This document shows positions 34,450-44,400 of a stretch of DNA of 64,000 nt, piece by piece. The position numbers were made by a program, and so were the translations under genes. The notes under the pieces are model-generated. The model worked only from the letters and a program-made list of their open reading frames with translations, was not told where the DNA came from and did no database searches. Source of the stretch: Conchocele bisecta (taxonomy: Eukaryota; Mollusca; Bivalvia; Lucinida; Thyasiridae); assembly GCA_029237695.1 (NCBI GenBank), contig CM055265.1, forward strand, positions 215,652,506 to 215,716,505, in the 5' to 3' direction. The first letter of the stretch is position 1; every line of letters starts with the position of its first letter.

Positions 34450-37400
34450 TGGCGATTACGATGTTGAAAATGGATGAAATCGGCAAAGACGATTACCTAG
34501 AATGGTGATGATAATTTCGAGGGATTCCCTCGAGACTCCAGTTCCAATCCATTCACTATTGGGTGGCGTATACTACTTGTCAAAGTCTGGCGAATTACTT
34601 CGAGGGAGCTGTAATCGGACTACTTACAACAGTTTGGCAGAAAGAAAAAAAGGTCTGGTCACCTCTGTCGGTCGCTGATATCTAAAGTTCCAAATCCAAA
34701 TTTGGATATGAACGGTTAGATTGCGACTAAGAGCGCACTAAAATTCTCTCATTAGTCAACCACGAGGACCGGAAAAACACCCTATCGCATAAAAACCTTT
34801 GCAGGGGAAACCGGCGCGGGTGGCCAAAACTCATAAGGGACGATCTAGGATTCACGGATTGGAAAGAGGGGTTAAAACAATTATTTACCTGCCCCTGCTG
34901 TAGTAGGCCCTACAGTTACCGACGAAAACGATAGCGACGACCGGCCCCGCCGATAGCTATACGGTCGAGACTCAGCTGAGGTCCTCAAATAGCCACGACG
35001 TTATTAACACGATGGAGACACGTTCAGCGTTTCCAATCACAATTGGGGGAAATACCTCAGACGAGTGACCCACCGTGTTACCTCTTCGCGAACTCAGTGG
35101 ACTCGATAAGGCTCTTCTAAACGGTTCCGGGGCGAACCTGGTCCTTAACCTCTCCAAAACTCACGGGCTGGGATGAACATATCGCGCTAGCTAGAAGAAA
35201 GAAAACTGGATGGAAGCGGTGACGATAGAGGAATTATCGGCGGATCGCTCGAACGACCCTGCGGTCTTTGCGGGACGAAAAAGAGAAGCTGCTTGGAGGC
35301 CGCCTCGGCTAACCGTGAGGCTCTCCGCACACCAAATAAGTCGGATCCGCGAATCAATCTCGAGGGTCCTGAATGAGGAGACGACAACTCGCGTGAGCGT
35401 ATTCGCACTCTGTTCAGAGAGGCAGGGCGTACGATAGCAAGCATCCAGTTGCTATCGGCCATGATATATCGGACCATAGTTCTAGCTTTCACTGGTGGGG
35501 TGCGGCGCCACACCCACGCGCACCAGCACCCGCTCCATCCGGTGGAGCCAGGGATGGTGGGAAAAAAAACAACTAAAAGCCTCGCCAATTTCTAGCTAAA
35601 TTAGCTGGAAAGGCGGGGCTGCGCACTACCTGGACTGATTGGAAGTAGCGTTTCTTACTTGCGATCTATATTATCAAAAAACGGGCCGGATGGCTTTAGC
35701 CAAAAATTACCTGGGCTTTAATGTGGCAATGTTCGCCGGTCTCCTATTATTCTTCGCCTGAGAGTTCCTACAACAAAGTGTATATAATCCGATCGCCACG
35801 AGGGCGAGGACGAGCCCTAATTTCTCTATCCGCGTGTGTTGTGATTCCAATTTCACCTTATTTGCGATTGATTGGTGTTTTCCAATCGCGATTGGTCTGT
35901 TGATGGAAACTGATGGGTGCATCCAATTTACGAATTGGGGGTACTGGGTTCGATTTACGAATTGGGGGAGGTGTATCCATTTTGTGTTTTATGAATATCG
36001 GTTCCACTGTTGAAAAAGTTCATGTTGGGTGGTGCGCTTGCTTGCTATCCGTGTTCACGGTACCGTTTGTGGCCGATTTTTTGATGGCGGTTGGCGATTA
36101 CGATCTGATTATTGTAACCGTCAACCAGGTCGTCTCGTAGTGAATCATATTGCTCGGCGCCATATTAAAGACCTACGGTATTCCAAAATACATAGGTCTA
36201 CTGGGGTGGCTGGCATTCTGCAAAAGTTGATAATTCTTGGATAGCCTTCTCCAGGTCCACCCTAGCTGAGATGGCGTCTCCTCTACAGTGCCTAAGAAGT
36301 TGTTTTTGTGCATTCAAACGCTGTTCCGTGCTCCAGTTATAAACTGCGAGTTTGCTTCTGTGCGCCGAGGTGGCCCAGCGTACGTTGCGGAATGGAGTCG
36401 TTGACGCGGAGTAACCCCGGCCTGCGTGAACCCTAGACCGTATCTAACATAAATGTACCCCACGGTTGCTGAACCTCAGCCAGCCTGCTATATGTAATCG
36501 ACGTTGGAGCCCGTTTCGGAGGTATCATTTTAACAATGAAAAACTCACCACAGTTGCCGACCTCCGACAACTTTCCGGCCCGAAGTCATAGTCGCGGGGT
36601 CAAAATTCCCGGCGTTCGATGACGATGTGGTCACCGGATAAGTGATCGGGTTCAATCAGTCTGTGTCCAATTCCCGGGACTGGCCCGAACTGAGACACGT
36701 CCCCGATGCCGGTGTGGTAGGAAATGCTTTGTATCCAGTCAGGTCTTTTGAATCGTTTAAAATTCGTTACACAAGTCTTTCAAAGGCCATACGGGTCGTT
36801 TGCGTTGGAAATGGGGGATCCCAGGCGTGTCTTGAGGTAGTGAAATACCTTAGTTCTTTGGAATCTTTCCTATTAGTATAAGTACACGTGAATAGTTTGT
36901 GGACATTCGGAGCAGGTCATTCTTGTGGATGTCAGGATGGTCTTTATATGAAACTCCACACACGGCTGTTGCGCACCATACAGAGAAATTTATTTGGTTC
37001 TGCCAAAACTGCATCGGTGTTGCTTTCCACCCGTTTCCCCCTCCATGTAAGTATCTTGGGCTGCTATATTGTTCAAAGATGTTAGGGAAATTGGTGGCAA
37101 AGCCGCTGTCCGGTCTAACTGTTACGGTTGTGTGTACCACGGGGTTAACAAACGTCTTTTTGTGTGTTTTTACCTCCGACGCGTCTTTTACATTAGAGTT
37201 AACGCTAATGCTTTGGTATCCATTGAAAGATATTATTATGTTTGCTTACTATAACTATGTTCAAAAAGGGAGGTGTGAGCTTCAAATATTAAATTGACAA
37301 ATGCTGCGGACGAAAAACGCCGGGGTAGGCCTTAGTCAATCACGTTCACGGTTCGGGTGGAAAAACATTGATCTGTGTTAAGGAGATTAACTCAGTTGGG

Positions 37401-38010
37401 CTGGTAATAGACGGACTGTAGAGACTAATCGTACCCCTTAGTTTTTATTGAAGCATCTGTCGTATTACCTCCCGGCCTTTGGAGGTGTCAGAGAGGTCCA
37501 AGGCTTTAATCACAAAGAGTATGCCTGATTTGTGTCACGGTCAAGTCTTCAAAAGCCACGGGGATTGCGAATTGGACGTTGATAAAAAAATTAGAGATCA
37601 CTCCGGGGGTTGGCTCATATGTTAGGATTTTAAATTTGCACCCCCTTACAATCGAGGATGTCGGGCGAGGGTGTTCCACGTTGCACTTTGTCTTCCCCGC
37701 GGGTTATTACCAGGCTTACCCCATGTAAACTTCGCCCATCACGAAAACTCTCGGGGTGCACCTTTTTGATCGGGGTGGTGAACATACATCGTACATCACG
37801 GTAGTTAGACGGATTCCCCCTGCACATTACTTAAAACTGTGCCCGGCCAGCGGACTGTTTCCTCTGGCGGAGACTGTGACCTTAGACTTCCCACACCCCG
37901 GGATGGAAGTTTTGGAATCGGGGACACATCCACGTGTTGAAGATTTCTATTCTTGATGATAAGGGCGAGAGGCGAAGTTGATGAACGTTTTACCCGATTT
38001 CGGTAGTCCT
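34450..38010 (-). pseudogene. Probable virion-protein region (capsid-like stretch), disrupted
   Basis: The most protein-like piece is on minus at 36,850-37,140. It contains TVRPDSGFATNFPNIFEQYS, GNGWKATPMQFWQNQINF and SVWCATAVCGVSYKDH. The hydrophobic NFxVWCAT-x-CGVS-type stretch is reminiscent of conserved segments in Polinton/adintovirus structural proteins; this is from memory of the family style and is not tested. Downstream on minus are GDVSQFGPVPGIGHRLIEPD (about 36,610-36,720) and QYDSLRDDLVDGYNNQIVIA (about 36,080-36,150). The 3.5-kb length could hold a major plus a minor capsid gene. A short plus frame MAITMLKMDEIGKDDYLEW starts at 34,449 but stops at once. Frame breaks are frequent. 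Confidence 0.4.
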
Positions 38011-38044
38011 AGAAATTTTCAAATTAATTATTTAGAATTAACGC

Positions 38045-39900
38045 ATGTTCGTTAATAATATATTATCAACATTAGGAGTATTACGGACAGGTAGTTCTTC
38101 CGATTGGGTGACAAAATTCAAAATAATTTGAAACCAGGCAGAAGGAGGGATTACCCGACAGAGGGGCGACTTTTTAATACCCAAAAAACAAAAGGCCTTG
38201 ATCAATAGAACTTTATCGTAGGGCCACGGACGAGATTCACTAAGAGGTCTACTATCACAACTCTTAGGAGGAATATGCCCTGGCTGTGAATACACCAAAG
38301 TCGTGGAAGTATCGCATACGGGGAAAGCTATAAACGAACTAGGTAAAAAATAACCAAAATTTAGAATAGAGGCTCCCGGTTGGGGATTGATAAAGCCCGA
38401 GAAGACGCGCAGGCTGACTTTACGGAGGGTTTATGATGCGTTGCGTTAGAAGACTCTCTCAGCAAAGAAGCTAACTTGCTGAATTAGAGGGAAATGGAAA
38501 ATAATCGATTTTCGAAAAAGAGGCCACGTCGGGTATTGAGAAAGCCGGAGAAGACCATCAGGGGGACTTATGAAGGGCTTATGAGGTGTTTGCGCTCAGA
38601 GCACTTCTCTCATCAGAGAAGCGGCCTTATGAAACTAGATAAAAAAATAACAAATTTCGAAAAGAGACCCGGTAGGGTTTTGATTAACGTCCGAGAGACC
38701 ACCAGTCGAACTTGCAAGAGGCCATTGCGGATGCTTATTGGATGCGTTGCGCTTAGAGGAAAACTCTCACAGCAAAGAATCGCATTACCGTAACTAGATG
38801 AGAAAAAATAGTCCGAATTTCTTAAAAGAGACCAGGTCTGGGGTTGAGGGGGTCGAGGAAGGACCACAAGAGGCCATTGCGGAGGCTTTATGGGGCGTTT
38901 ACGCTAGAGGACTCTATTCAAACAGAGAAGCGGGGCACTTACTGACCTATACGAAAAAAATAACCAAAATTTCAAAAAAGAGACCCGGGTTGGATCTTGA
39001 TGGAGTCCGGACGGGTATTGAGAAAGCCATAGAAAGACCACAAGGTGATAATACGGAGGCTTATAGGGTGTAGCTTCTTAGTGGACTCTATCAACAGAGA
39101 AGCGACACTTACCGAAACTAGATGGGACATAACCGAATTTCAAAAAGAGGGCACGGTCGGGGGTTGAGAAAGCCCTGAGAAGACCACAAGGTAGGCCATT
39201 GCGAAGGCTTATGAGTGTTGCGCTCATGAGGCTCTCTCATCAGAGAAGGCGGCGGTTGTCCTGAACTAGCGATAAAAAATAACCGAATTCAAAAAGAGAC
39301 CGGTCGGGTATTGATAAAGCCTTTAGAAGTGCCACCAGGCTACCATTACGGAGGCTTACGGATGCGTTGCGCTTAGAGGACTTCTCAACACAGAAGCGAG
39401 ACACTTACCGAAATAGAGGTAAAAATAACCGATAAACTGAAACGATGATGCGTTATTAGCGCGCCAAGCTCTTGAGGAGGCCTCTTTATAAGGATTCGTA
39501 TCTGAGGCATATAACGCAACAATGCGCTTTGCCGGAATAGTGAAAACAATGTTGAAAACGCCAAAAGTGTCATAACAGTTTTGGCTGAGAAAGAAGCGGG
39601 GCCCATTGGTTGTGGTGGCACTATGAATATCGTTCTGTGCAAAAGTGAGTATAGTAATAAATATGGGGATACACTATGACAGCTGTAGGTGAAGTTGTCA
39701 AATGGCGGTCCTGCTCGGTTAAGGTAGTGGTAAACTGTGGGCGCGGGTCGCGATAAATATGTGTAGTAGATGGGGAAAATGAACGGTTGGGGTGTTGGAG
39801 TCACTAAAATCTCTGCAGATATTTCGACGGTGGTTTCGTTCGCCGGTGGATGATCGAATTAGACTTTCCCAAGGTTAGTGTTATTAACTTGTTACGATAA
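38045..39900 (+). pseudogene. Coiled-coil repeat protein of the Polinton, disrupted
   Basis: The plus strand reads best. An N-terminal part has LLSQLLGGICPGCEYTKVVE (38,260-38,300). About seven helical repeats follow, with ITKISKKRPG, GIEKAIE or VLRKPEKTI, QEAIAEAL and SNREAG phrases, then a non-repeated Ala-rich tail (ALLARQALEEASL, about 39,445-39,480). Each unit is rich in Glu, Lys, Arg and Ala, as expected for a long antiparallel or fibrous coiled coil. Frames change between almost every unit. A fibre, scaffold or tape-like role is a guess from the repeat design; the canonical Polinton gene set has no such gene that I know of. Confidence 0.5.
38380..39440 (+). repeat. Tandem repeat of about 147 bp (49 codons), seven units
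   Basis: Unit anchors resembling ATTGAGAAAGCC fall near 38,387, 38,535, 38,680, 38,846, 39,017, 39,162 and 39,309, giving spacings of about 145-170 bp. Recurrent phrases are AAAAATAACC, AAAAGAGACC, GAAGACCACAAG, GGCCATTGCGGAGGCTTATG, GCGTTGCGCTTAGAGGA and CTCTCANCAGAGAAGC. Confidence 0.85.
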
Positions 39901-40021
39901 ATCGGTGACCAGGAGTTCTTCCACTATTGTCTCATTTGTTAATTGAACTTATTGTCTAAATACTAATTATTAACTAAAATGTAAATTGAACGAATACCGC
40001 TTCCATTTGTCAAATACCGAT

Positions 40022-40110
40022 CCTCAACAATGTATCCAACTCTCAATACCACTCCACCAACATGTATCCAACTCTTCAATACCCACTCCATCAACATGTA
40101 TCCAATTAAC
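40022..40110 (+). repeat. Short minisatellite, 3 units of about 32-34 bp
   Basis: Three units with the core AACA-TGTATCCAACTCT-CAATACC and CACTCCA-CAACATGTATCCA. They lie just upstream of the small plus-strand ORF, in an AT-rich gap of the Polinton. Confidence 0.75.
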
Positions 40111-40148
40111 GAAAGAAGTTCAGATTGTAGTTGAATATTATCGTCGCT

Positions 40149-40700
40149 ATGCAGGATATTTTAGTTAGGAATGTGCAAATAGAAAAAGAACACGCTAAAA
40201 AATTAATGCGGCGTGGTGAACATAGTGAAGCATCTAGTTCGGTTTCTGGCAAGTGTTTCTGTGTTGTGCGGGTGCGGGGACACTGCATATATTATCCACC
40301 ATATAACGATTCCGGTAGCGGTGATTTTATGTGCGGGGTGTCGGCCGTTTTCTGGGGTGCTGGTATGGTTAATAATTAGGGTGGCGGGTGGAAAACTCGA
40401 GAAAAAGTAGAAAAACATGATTGAATACCGTTCTCGCTAGGTCTATAGGAAAAATAGCATCGACGTTATGGTGTCCAAAAGGTTGGCCGATAAGGAAAAA
40501 ATCAAAATTTAGAGTGTTGAATCCGTTGGTGGAAGAAATGGGGAGATATGATGAATTAAAAATGGATATAAGAAATCAAGGCGCGCGCCACCATGCCCAA
40601 AATTGAGTGTATGATTGGGATAAATTTAGGGTTTAAACTTGGAAATAAATTCGGAGGAAATGTACAACACCATTGTGATATTTTATTTTTAAAAAATAAT
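40149..40700 (+). CDS. Small unrecognised Polinton ORF, broken
   Basis: A plus frame with ATG at 40,149 (MQDILVRNVQIEKEHAKKLM then RRGEHSEASSSVSGKCFCVV) ends at 40,379. Further coding-like pieces follow in other frames: KFRVLNPLVEEMGRYDELKM (40,500-40,570) and PKIECMIGINLGFKLGNKFG (40,590-40,660). Read together they would make a gene of about 180 codons with two frame changes. The charged first half looks like a genuine N-terminus. No domain is recognised. Confidence 0.35.
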
Positions 40701-40855
40701 TAAATTTTTCCGATTTTTTCAAAATTATTAATTTATATTGGTGCAGTAAACAATTATTAATTAATTTGTAGGAAAATTATTAACAAGTAAAAAAAAGAAA
40801 AAGTTTCGGTCCTACCGGAGGGCTCGAACCGCGCCAGCAAAATCCCTTCTGGGTC
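40701..40855. other. AT-rich Polinton spacer
   Basis: Mostly A/T runs with TTATTAATTAATTTG phrases. It is followed on minus by a tRNA-like B-box string (GGTTCGAGCC) that is rejected as a tRNA. No coding signal. Confidence 0.5.
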
Positions 40856-40915
40856 ACCTCGCTAAGCCTTGCTTTAAATCTCTCTTTTCTCTTTTTTTCG
40901 GCTTTAGCGAGGTGT
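40853..40915. repeat. Hairpin, 14-bp arms in the Polinton
   Basis: ACCTCGCTAAGCC pairs with GGCTTTAGCGAGGT (one bulge) across a pyrimidine-rich loop of about 32 bases (TCTCTCTTTTCTCTTTTTTT). It lies just 5' of the frame at 40,912. Confidence 0.7.
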
Positions 40916-41103
40916 GTCTCACTCAATCTCCTCCACCCATCATTGGACCGATACCGCGTGACCCATCCTCTTCATTACCTCCATCCGATATAATGTGTAG
41001 TAGAGCGGCGAGTGAAGTACATGTGGCGGAAACCTATTCTACGGTTGAGATATTAGTGCCGGCGTCCCGACTATGTGAACTGTGTTTAATTTCTCGTATA
41101 TAA
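40912..41103 (+). CDS. Small hypothetical Polinton ORF
   Basis: A 63-aa frame, MCLTQSPPPIIGPIPRDPSS onwards, proline/serine-rich in its first half and with a hydrophobic C-terminus (VEILVPASRLCELCLISRI). The frame is open upstream only briefly. It ends just before an AT-rich spacer, as the other blocks do. It could be the tail of a larger broken gene; support is weak. Confidence 0.25.
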   Translation: MCLTQSPPPIIGPIPRDPSSSLPPSDIMCSRAASEVHVAETYSTVEILVPASRLCELCLISRI

Positions 41104-41527
41104 ACCTACTTTGCTGGTGAAATAAAAAAAAATGTTATTTGTTATTAATTAATTATTTTAATATAAGAGGGGGTGTTCCGCCTTTAAATTAAATAATATT
41201 TTATTAAAATTATTTAAATACGACCCATCCGGAAATTCGTGACTATATAAACCCTCACTAAGTGTTCATTAAACTGTTACACACACCTGTGTAAATTGAT
41301 AGCCCGTTTACATACCATCGATAAGGCTATCAATATCCGTGTGTGATTATATATTACAGTGTGTTTATTTTCCATCCCGGAAGACGTAATTGTGTAAATC
41401 TCTCTATAAAATGGACACTTAATATACGTGTAAGGTGGGACACCTAATTTACATGTTCATAACACGTGTAATTGAAACATTGTCGTCTGCTTGGTGTGAT
41501 TATAACATAAAATTAGTTCTGTTCAAT
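41104..41527. other. AT-rich spacer with a stem-loop
   Basis: No gene is seen. At 41,281-41,355 ACACACCTG...AATTGATAGCC and GGCTATCAATA...CCGTGTGT pair across an internal loop of about 18 bases, forming a two-part stem. ACACGTGTAA-type repeats follow to 41,475. Confidence 0.5.
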
Positions 41528-41596
41528 AATAATTTCCAATTTCCAATTTCTTCTAATAATTTCCAATTTCTTCTAATAATTTTCCAATTTCTTCGT
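41528..41596 (-). repeat. Short tandem repeat at the 3' end of the right-end gene
   Basis: Three units of TAATAATTTCCAATTTCTTC. The minus frame reads as repeated E-E-I-G-(K/N)-x-L-L-E, so the repeat grew from the coding end of the neighbouring gene. Confidence 0.75.
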
Positions 41597-41936
41597 TAAA
41601 AGCGATATCGTAGAAACGCATATCCGTAAACGAATCTTTGATTTTAAACTGTTTTATAAAATTAGTTTGATAATATTTCGGTAGTGTTTCTCCTATCCAA
41701 TTGATCCTATTTAGTTGCTTCATTACACAAATTTGATCCTTATACCGGCGACATAATTGTCGGTTTAATATTGTAAATGCAACGTTTTTATCGCAGCGTA
41801 ATAAATTACGCTGATATTTCATGTATTCGATACAACATAGTATTGTCATTTTACCGTGTTTTAATACTGTAGAAACAGCGTAAAATTCTCCATAAAAGTA
41901 ATTACAAAATTCCAATTCGTTGCGTATATTATCCAT
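41553..41936 (-). CDS. 127-aa unrecognised protein at the Polinton right end
   Basis: An intact frame, MDNIRNELEFCNYFYGEFYA onwards, with several Cys (CCIEY, LCRRYK, ICVMKQ), a basic middle and an acidic tail (FNEEIGKLLEEIGNY). It is predicted largely helical. ATG at 41,936 follows a 29-bp block nearly identical to the one upstream of the left-end ORF at 24,662, so the two genes are probably co-regulated. I know no family for it. It is one of three undamaged frames in the element. Confidence 0.65.
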   Translation of the reverse strand: MDNIRNELEFCNYFYGEFYAVSTVLKHGKMTILCCIEYMKYQRNLLRCDKNVAFTILNRQLCRRYKDQICVMKQLNRINWIGETLPKYYQTNFIKQFKIKDSFTDMRFYDIAFNEEIGKLLEEIGNY

Positions 41937-42048
41937 TTTGTTATAATATTTTATTATAACCTATTAAATTTATCTGTTCAATTGGACGTGAAAATAACAT
42001 GATTGTATTTATGACACCAATATAATTGGACTACAATTCGACATCGTA
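41937..42048 (-). promoter_or_regulatory. Right-end promoter region, relic of the zinc-finger gene start
   Basis: On minus, the block beginning AATTGAACAGATAAATTT lies 19-47 bases upstream of ATG 41,936. On plus, the sequence continues TTCAATTGGACGTGAAAATA as a diverged copy of the upstream region of the left zinc-finger gene. It then jumps to the last codons of that gene within the TIR. Confidence 0.6.
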
Positions 42049-42315
42049 GAAATAAATTAGCTATATTGGAGGAGAAAAATGGGGTGTTGGAATATAAACT
42101 ATCTCATTGAAATTAATTTTGTAAAATAATTATTTTCTCATAAATTTCCTCGTGGGGGTATTATAGGGGGTTGCAAATTTATGAATTTGCTGTCGGGAGA
42201 TAATTTCCTCGTTAACCAATTTTTGGTTTTTGTTTTCGGGGGTGGTGGGGGTAGTATATAGGGTTATAAATGATGCCACCGTAGGTGGTATCATTTTGAC
42301 TCCCTATATACTACT
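42049..42315 (-). repeat. Polinton right terminal inverted repeat
   Basis: Inverted copy of the left end, ending TATATACTACT before the duplicated ACAGT. Its inner limit, GAAATAAATTAGCTATATTG, falls inside what is zinc-finger coding sequence at the left end. No zinc-finger body is present at this end. Confidence 0.97.
42251..42314. repeat. Palindromic tip of the right TIR
   Basis: The same 13-bp outer arms and inner TGATGCCACC/GGTGGTATCA pairing as the left tip, in inverted orientation. Confidence 0.9.
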
Positions 42316-44172
42316 ACAGTGAACAACTAGTAAACGTTGATTCTAAGAATTGATATGTGTAGGTCCTATAAGCCATTATATTTAACACTAACAGTGAACA
42401 ACCATTAAACGTTGATTCTAAGAATTGATATGTGCAGGTCCTATAAGCCATTATATTATCACTAACAGGGAACAAGCAGTAAACATTGATTCTAAGAATT
42501 GATATTTGTGGGTCCTATAAGCCATTATATTAACACTAACAGGGAACAACCAGTAAACGTAGATGCTAAGAATTGATATGTGTGGGTCCGATAGCCATTA
42601 TATTATCAGTAACAGTGAACAACCAGTAAACGTTGATTCTAAGAATTGATATGTGTGGGTCCTATAAGCCATTATATTAACACTAACAGGGAACAACCAG
42701 TAAACGTAGATGCTAAGAATTTATATGTGTGGGTCCTATAAGCCATTATATTAACACTAACAGGGAACAACCAGTAAACGTAGATGCTAAGAATTGATAT
42801 GTGTGGGTCGTATAGCCATTATATTATCACTAACAGTGAATAACCAGTAAACGTTGATTCTAAGAATTGATATGTGTGGGTCCTATAAGCCATTATATTA
42901 ACACTAACAGGGAACAACCAGTAAACGTAGATGCTATGAATTGATATGTGTGGGTCCTATAAGCCATTATATTAACACTAACGGTGAACAACCAGTAAAC
43001 GTTGATTCTAAGAATTGATATTTGTGGGTCCTATAAGCCATTATATTAACACTAACAGTGAACAACCAGTAAACGTTGATTCTAAGAATTGATATGTGTG
43101 GGTCCTATAAGCCATTATATTCACACTAACAGTGAACAATCAGTAAACGTTGATTCTAAGAATTGATATGTGTGGGTCCTATAAGCCATTATATTAACAC
43201 TAACATTGAACAACCAGTAAACGTTGATTCTAAGAATTGATATGTGTGGGTCCTATAAGCCATTATATTAACACTAACAGAGAACAACCAGTAAACGTAT
43301 ATGCTAAGAATTGATATGTGTGGGTCCTATAAGCCATTATATTAACACTAACAGGGAACAACTAGTAAATGTAGATGCTAAGAATTGATATGTGTGGGTC
43401 CTATAAGCCATTATATTAACACTAACAGTGAACAACTAGTAAACGTAGATGCTAAGAATTGATATGTGTGGGTCCTATAAGCCATTATATTATCACTAAC
43501 AGGGAACAACCAGTAAACGTTGATTCTAAGAATTGATATGTTTAGGTCCTATAAGCCATTATATTATCACTAACAGTGAACAACCAGTAAACGTTGATTC
43601 TAAGAATTGATATGTGTGGGTCCTATAATCCATTATATTAACACTAACAGGGAACAACCAGTAAACGTAGATGCTAAGAATTGATATGTGTGGGTCCGAT
43701 AGCCATTATATTATCAGTAACAGTGAACAACCAGTAAACGTTGATTCTAAGAATTGATATGTGTGGGTCCTATAAGCCATTATATTAACACTAACAGGGA
43801 ACAACCAGTAAACGTAGATGCTAAGAATTTATATGTGTGGGTCCTATAGGCCATTATATTAACACTAACAGGGAACAACCAGTAAACGTAGATGCGAAGA
43901 ATTGATATGTGTGGGTCGTATAGCCATTATATTATCACTAACAGTGAATAACCAGTAAACGTTGATTCTAAGAATTGATATGTGTGGGTCCTATAAGCCA
44001 TTATATTAACACTAACAGGGAACAAGCAGTAAACGTAGATGCTAAAAATTTGTATGTGTGGGTCCTATAAGCCATTATATTATCACTAACAGGGAACATG
44101 CACGGGTCGTATAAGCCATTCTATTTTGACCATTATATTAACACCAACAGGGAATAACCAGTAAACATTGAT
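42316..44172 (+). repeat. 74-bp satellite array, right part
   Basis: This continues the same array in the same orientation and phase after the inserted transposon. About 25 clean monomers end in a decayed unit near 44,100-44,172. The block around 42,950-43,700 carries the same ordered variants as 21,400-22,150: TTCACACTAACAGTGAACAA, then CATTGAACAACC, then AGAGAACAACCAGTAAACGT. Confidence 0.97.
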
Positions 44173-44400
44173 TGTGTTTTGCCAGTCTGTTTCGCTGGTG
44201 GAGGAAAGCCGGAGTACCCTGAGAAAAACAACCACATGCGTTATAGCATGTATTCACCGTCACGTAATACTCTTCTCTTGAAGTTAAAAGCTTAGTATAT
44301 TCCCTTTCATACCATTGTATTCTTACTGATCATAATTATATGCCCTGCAGTATATATATTTACTTTTTGAGCTATCATACCCAATTTCTTTTAATGCAAG
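44173..44400. other. Host DNA between satellite and CARF-like gene
   Basis: Unique-looking sequence with a TGCGTTATAGCAT palindrome near 44,237. The acceptor tract TTCTTTTAATGCAAG ends at 44,400. No exon is recognised. Confidence 0.5.

Larger units (their letters stand above)
24057..42315. mobile_element. Maverick/Polinton-type self-synthesising DNA transposon (adintovirus-like), 18.26 kb
   Basis: It has terminal inverted repeats of 263 and 267 bp, both starting AGTAGTATATAGGG. The flanking duplication ACAGT (24,052-24,056 and 42,316-42,320) is a perfect fit to the satellite phrase CTAACAGTGAAC, so the insertion boundary is exact. Inside are a protein-primed family-B DNA polymerase and an RVE integrase. 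That pair, with TIRs and a 5-6 bp duplication, defines Maverick/Polinton elements; the length is in their usual 15-20 kb range. Other gene-sized blocks are separated by AT-rich spacers at about 30,170-30,235, 32,040-32,345, 32,960-33,060, 34,350-34,450, 38,010-38,050, 39,890-39,990 and 40,660-40,800. Most reading frames are interrupted, so the copy is probably not autonomous as assembled. Confidence 0.95.

Noticed and set aside
40801..40872. tRNA gene on minus (GGTTCGAGCC present)
   Set aside because: The D and T arm strings look plausible, but the 5' and 3' acceptor strands do not pair.
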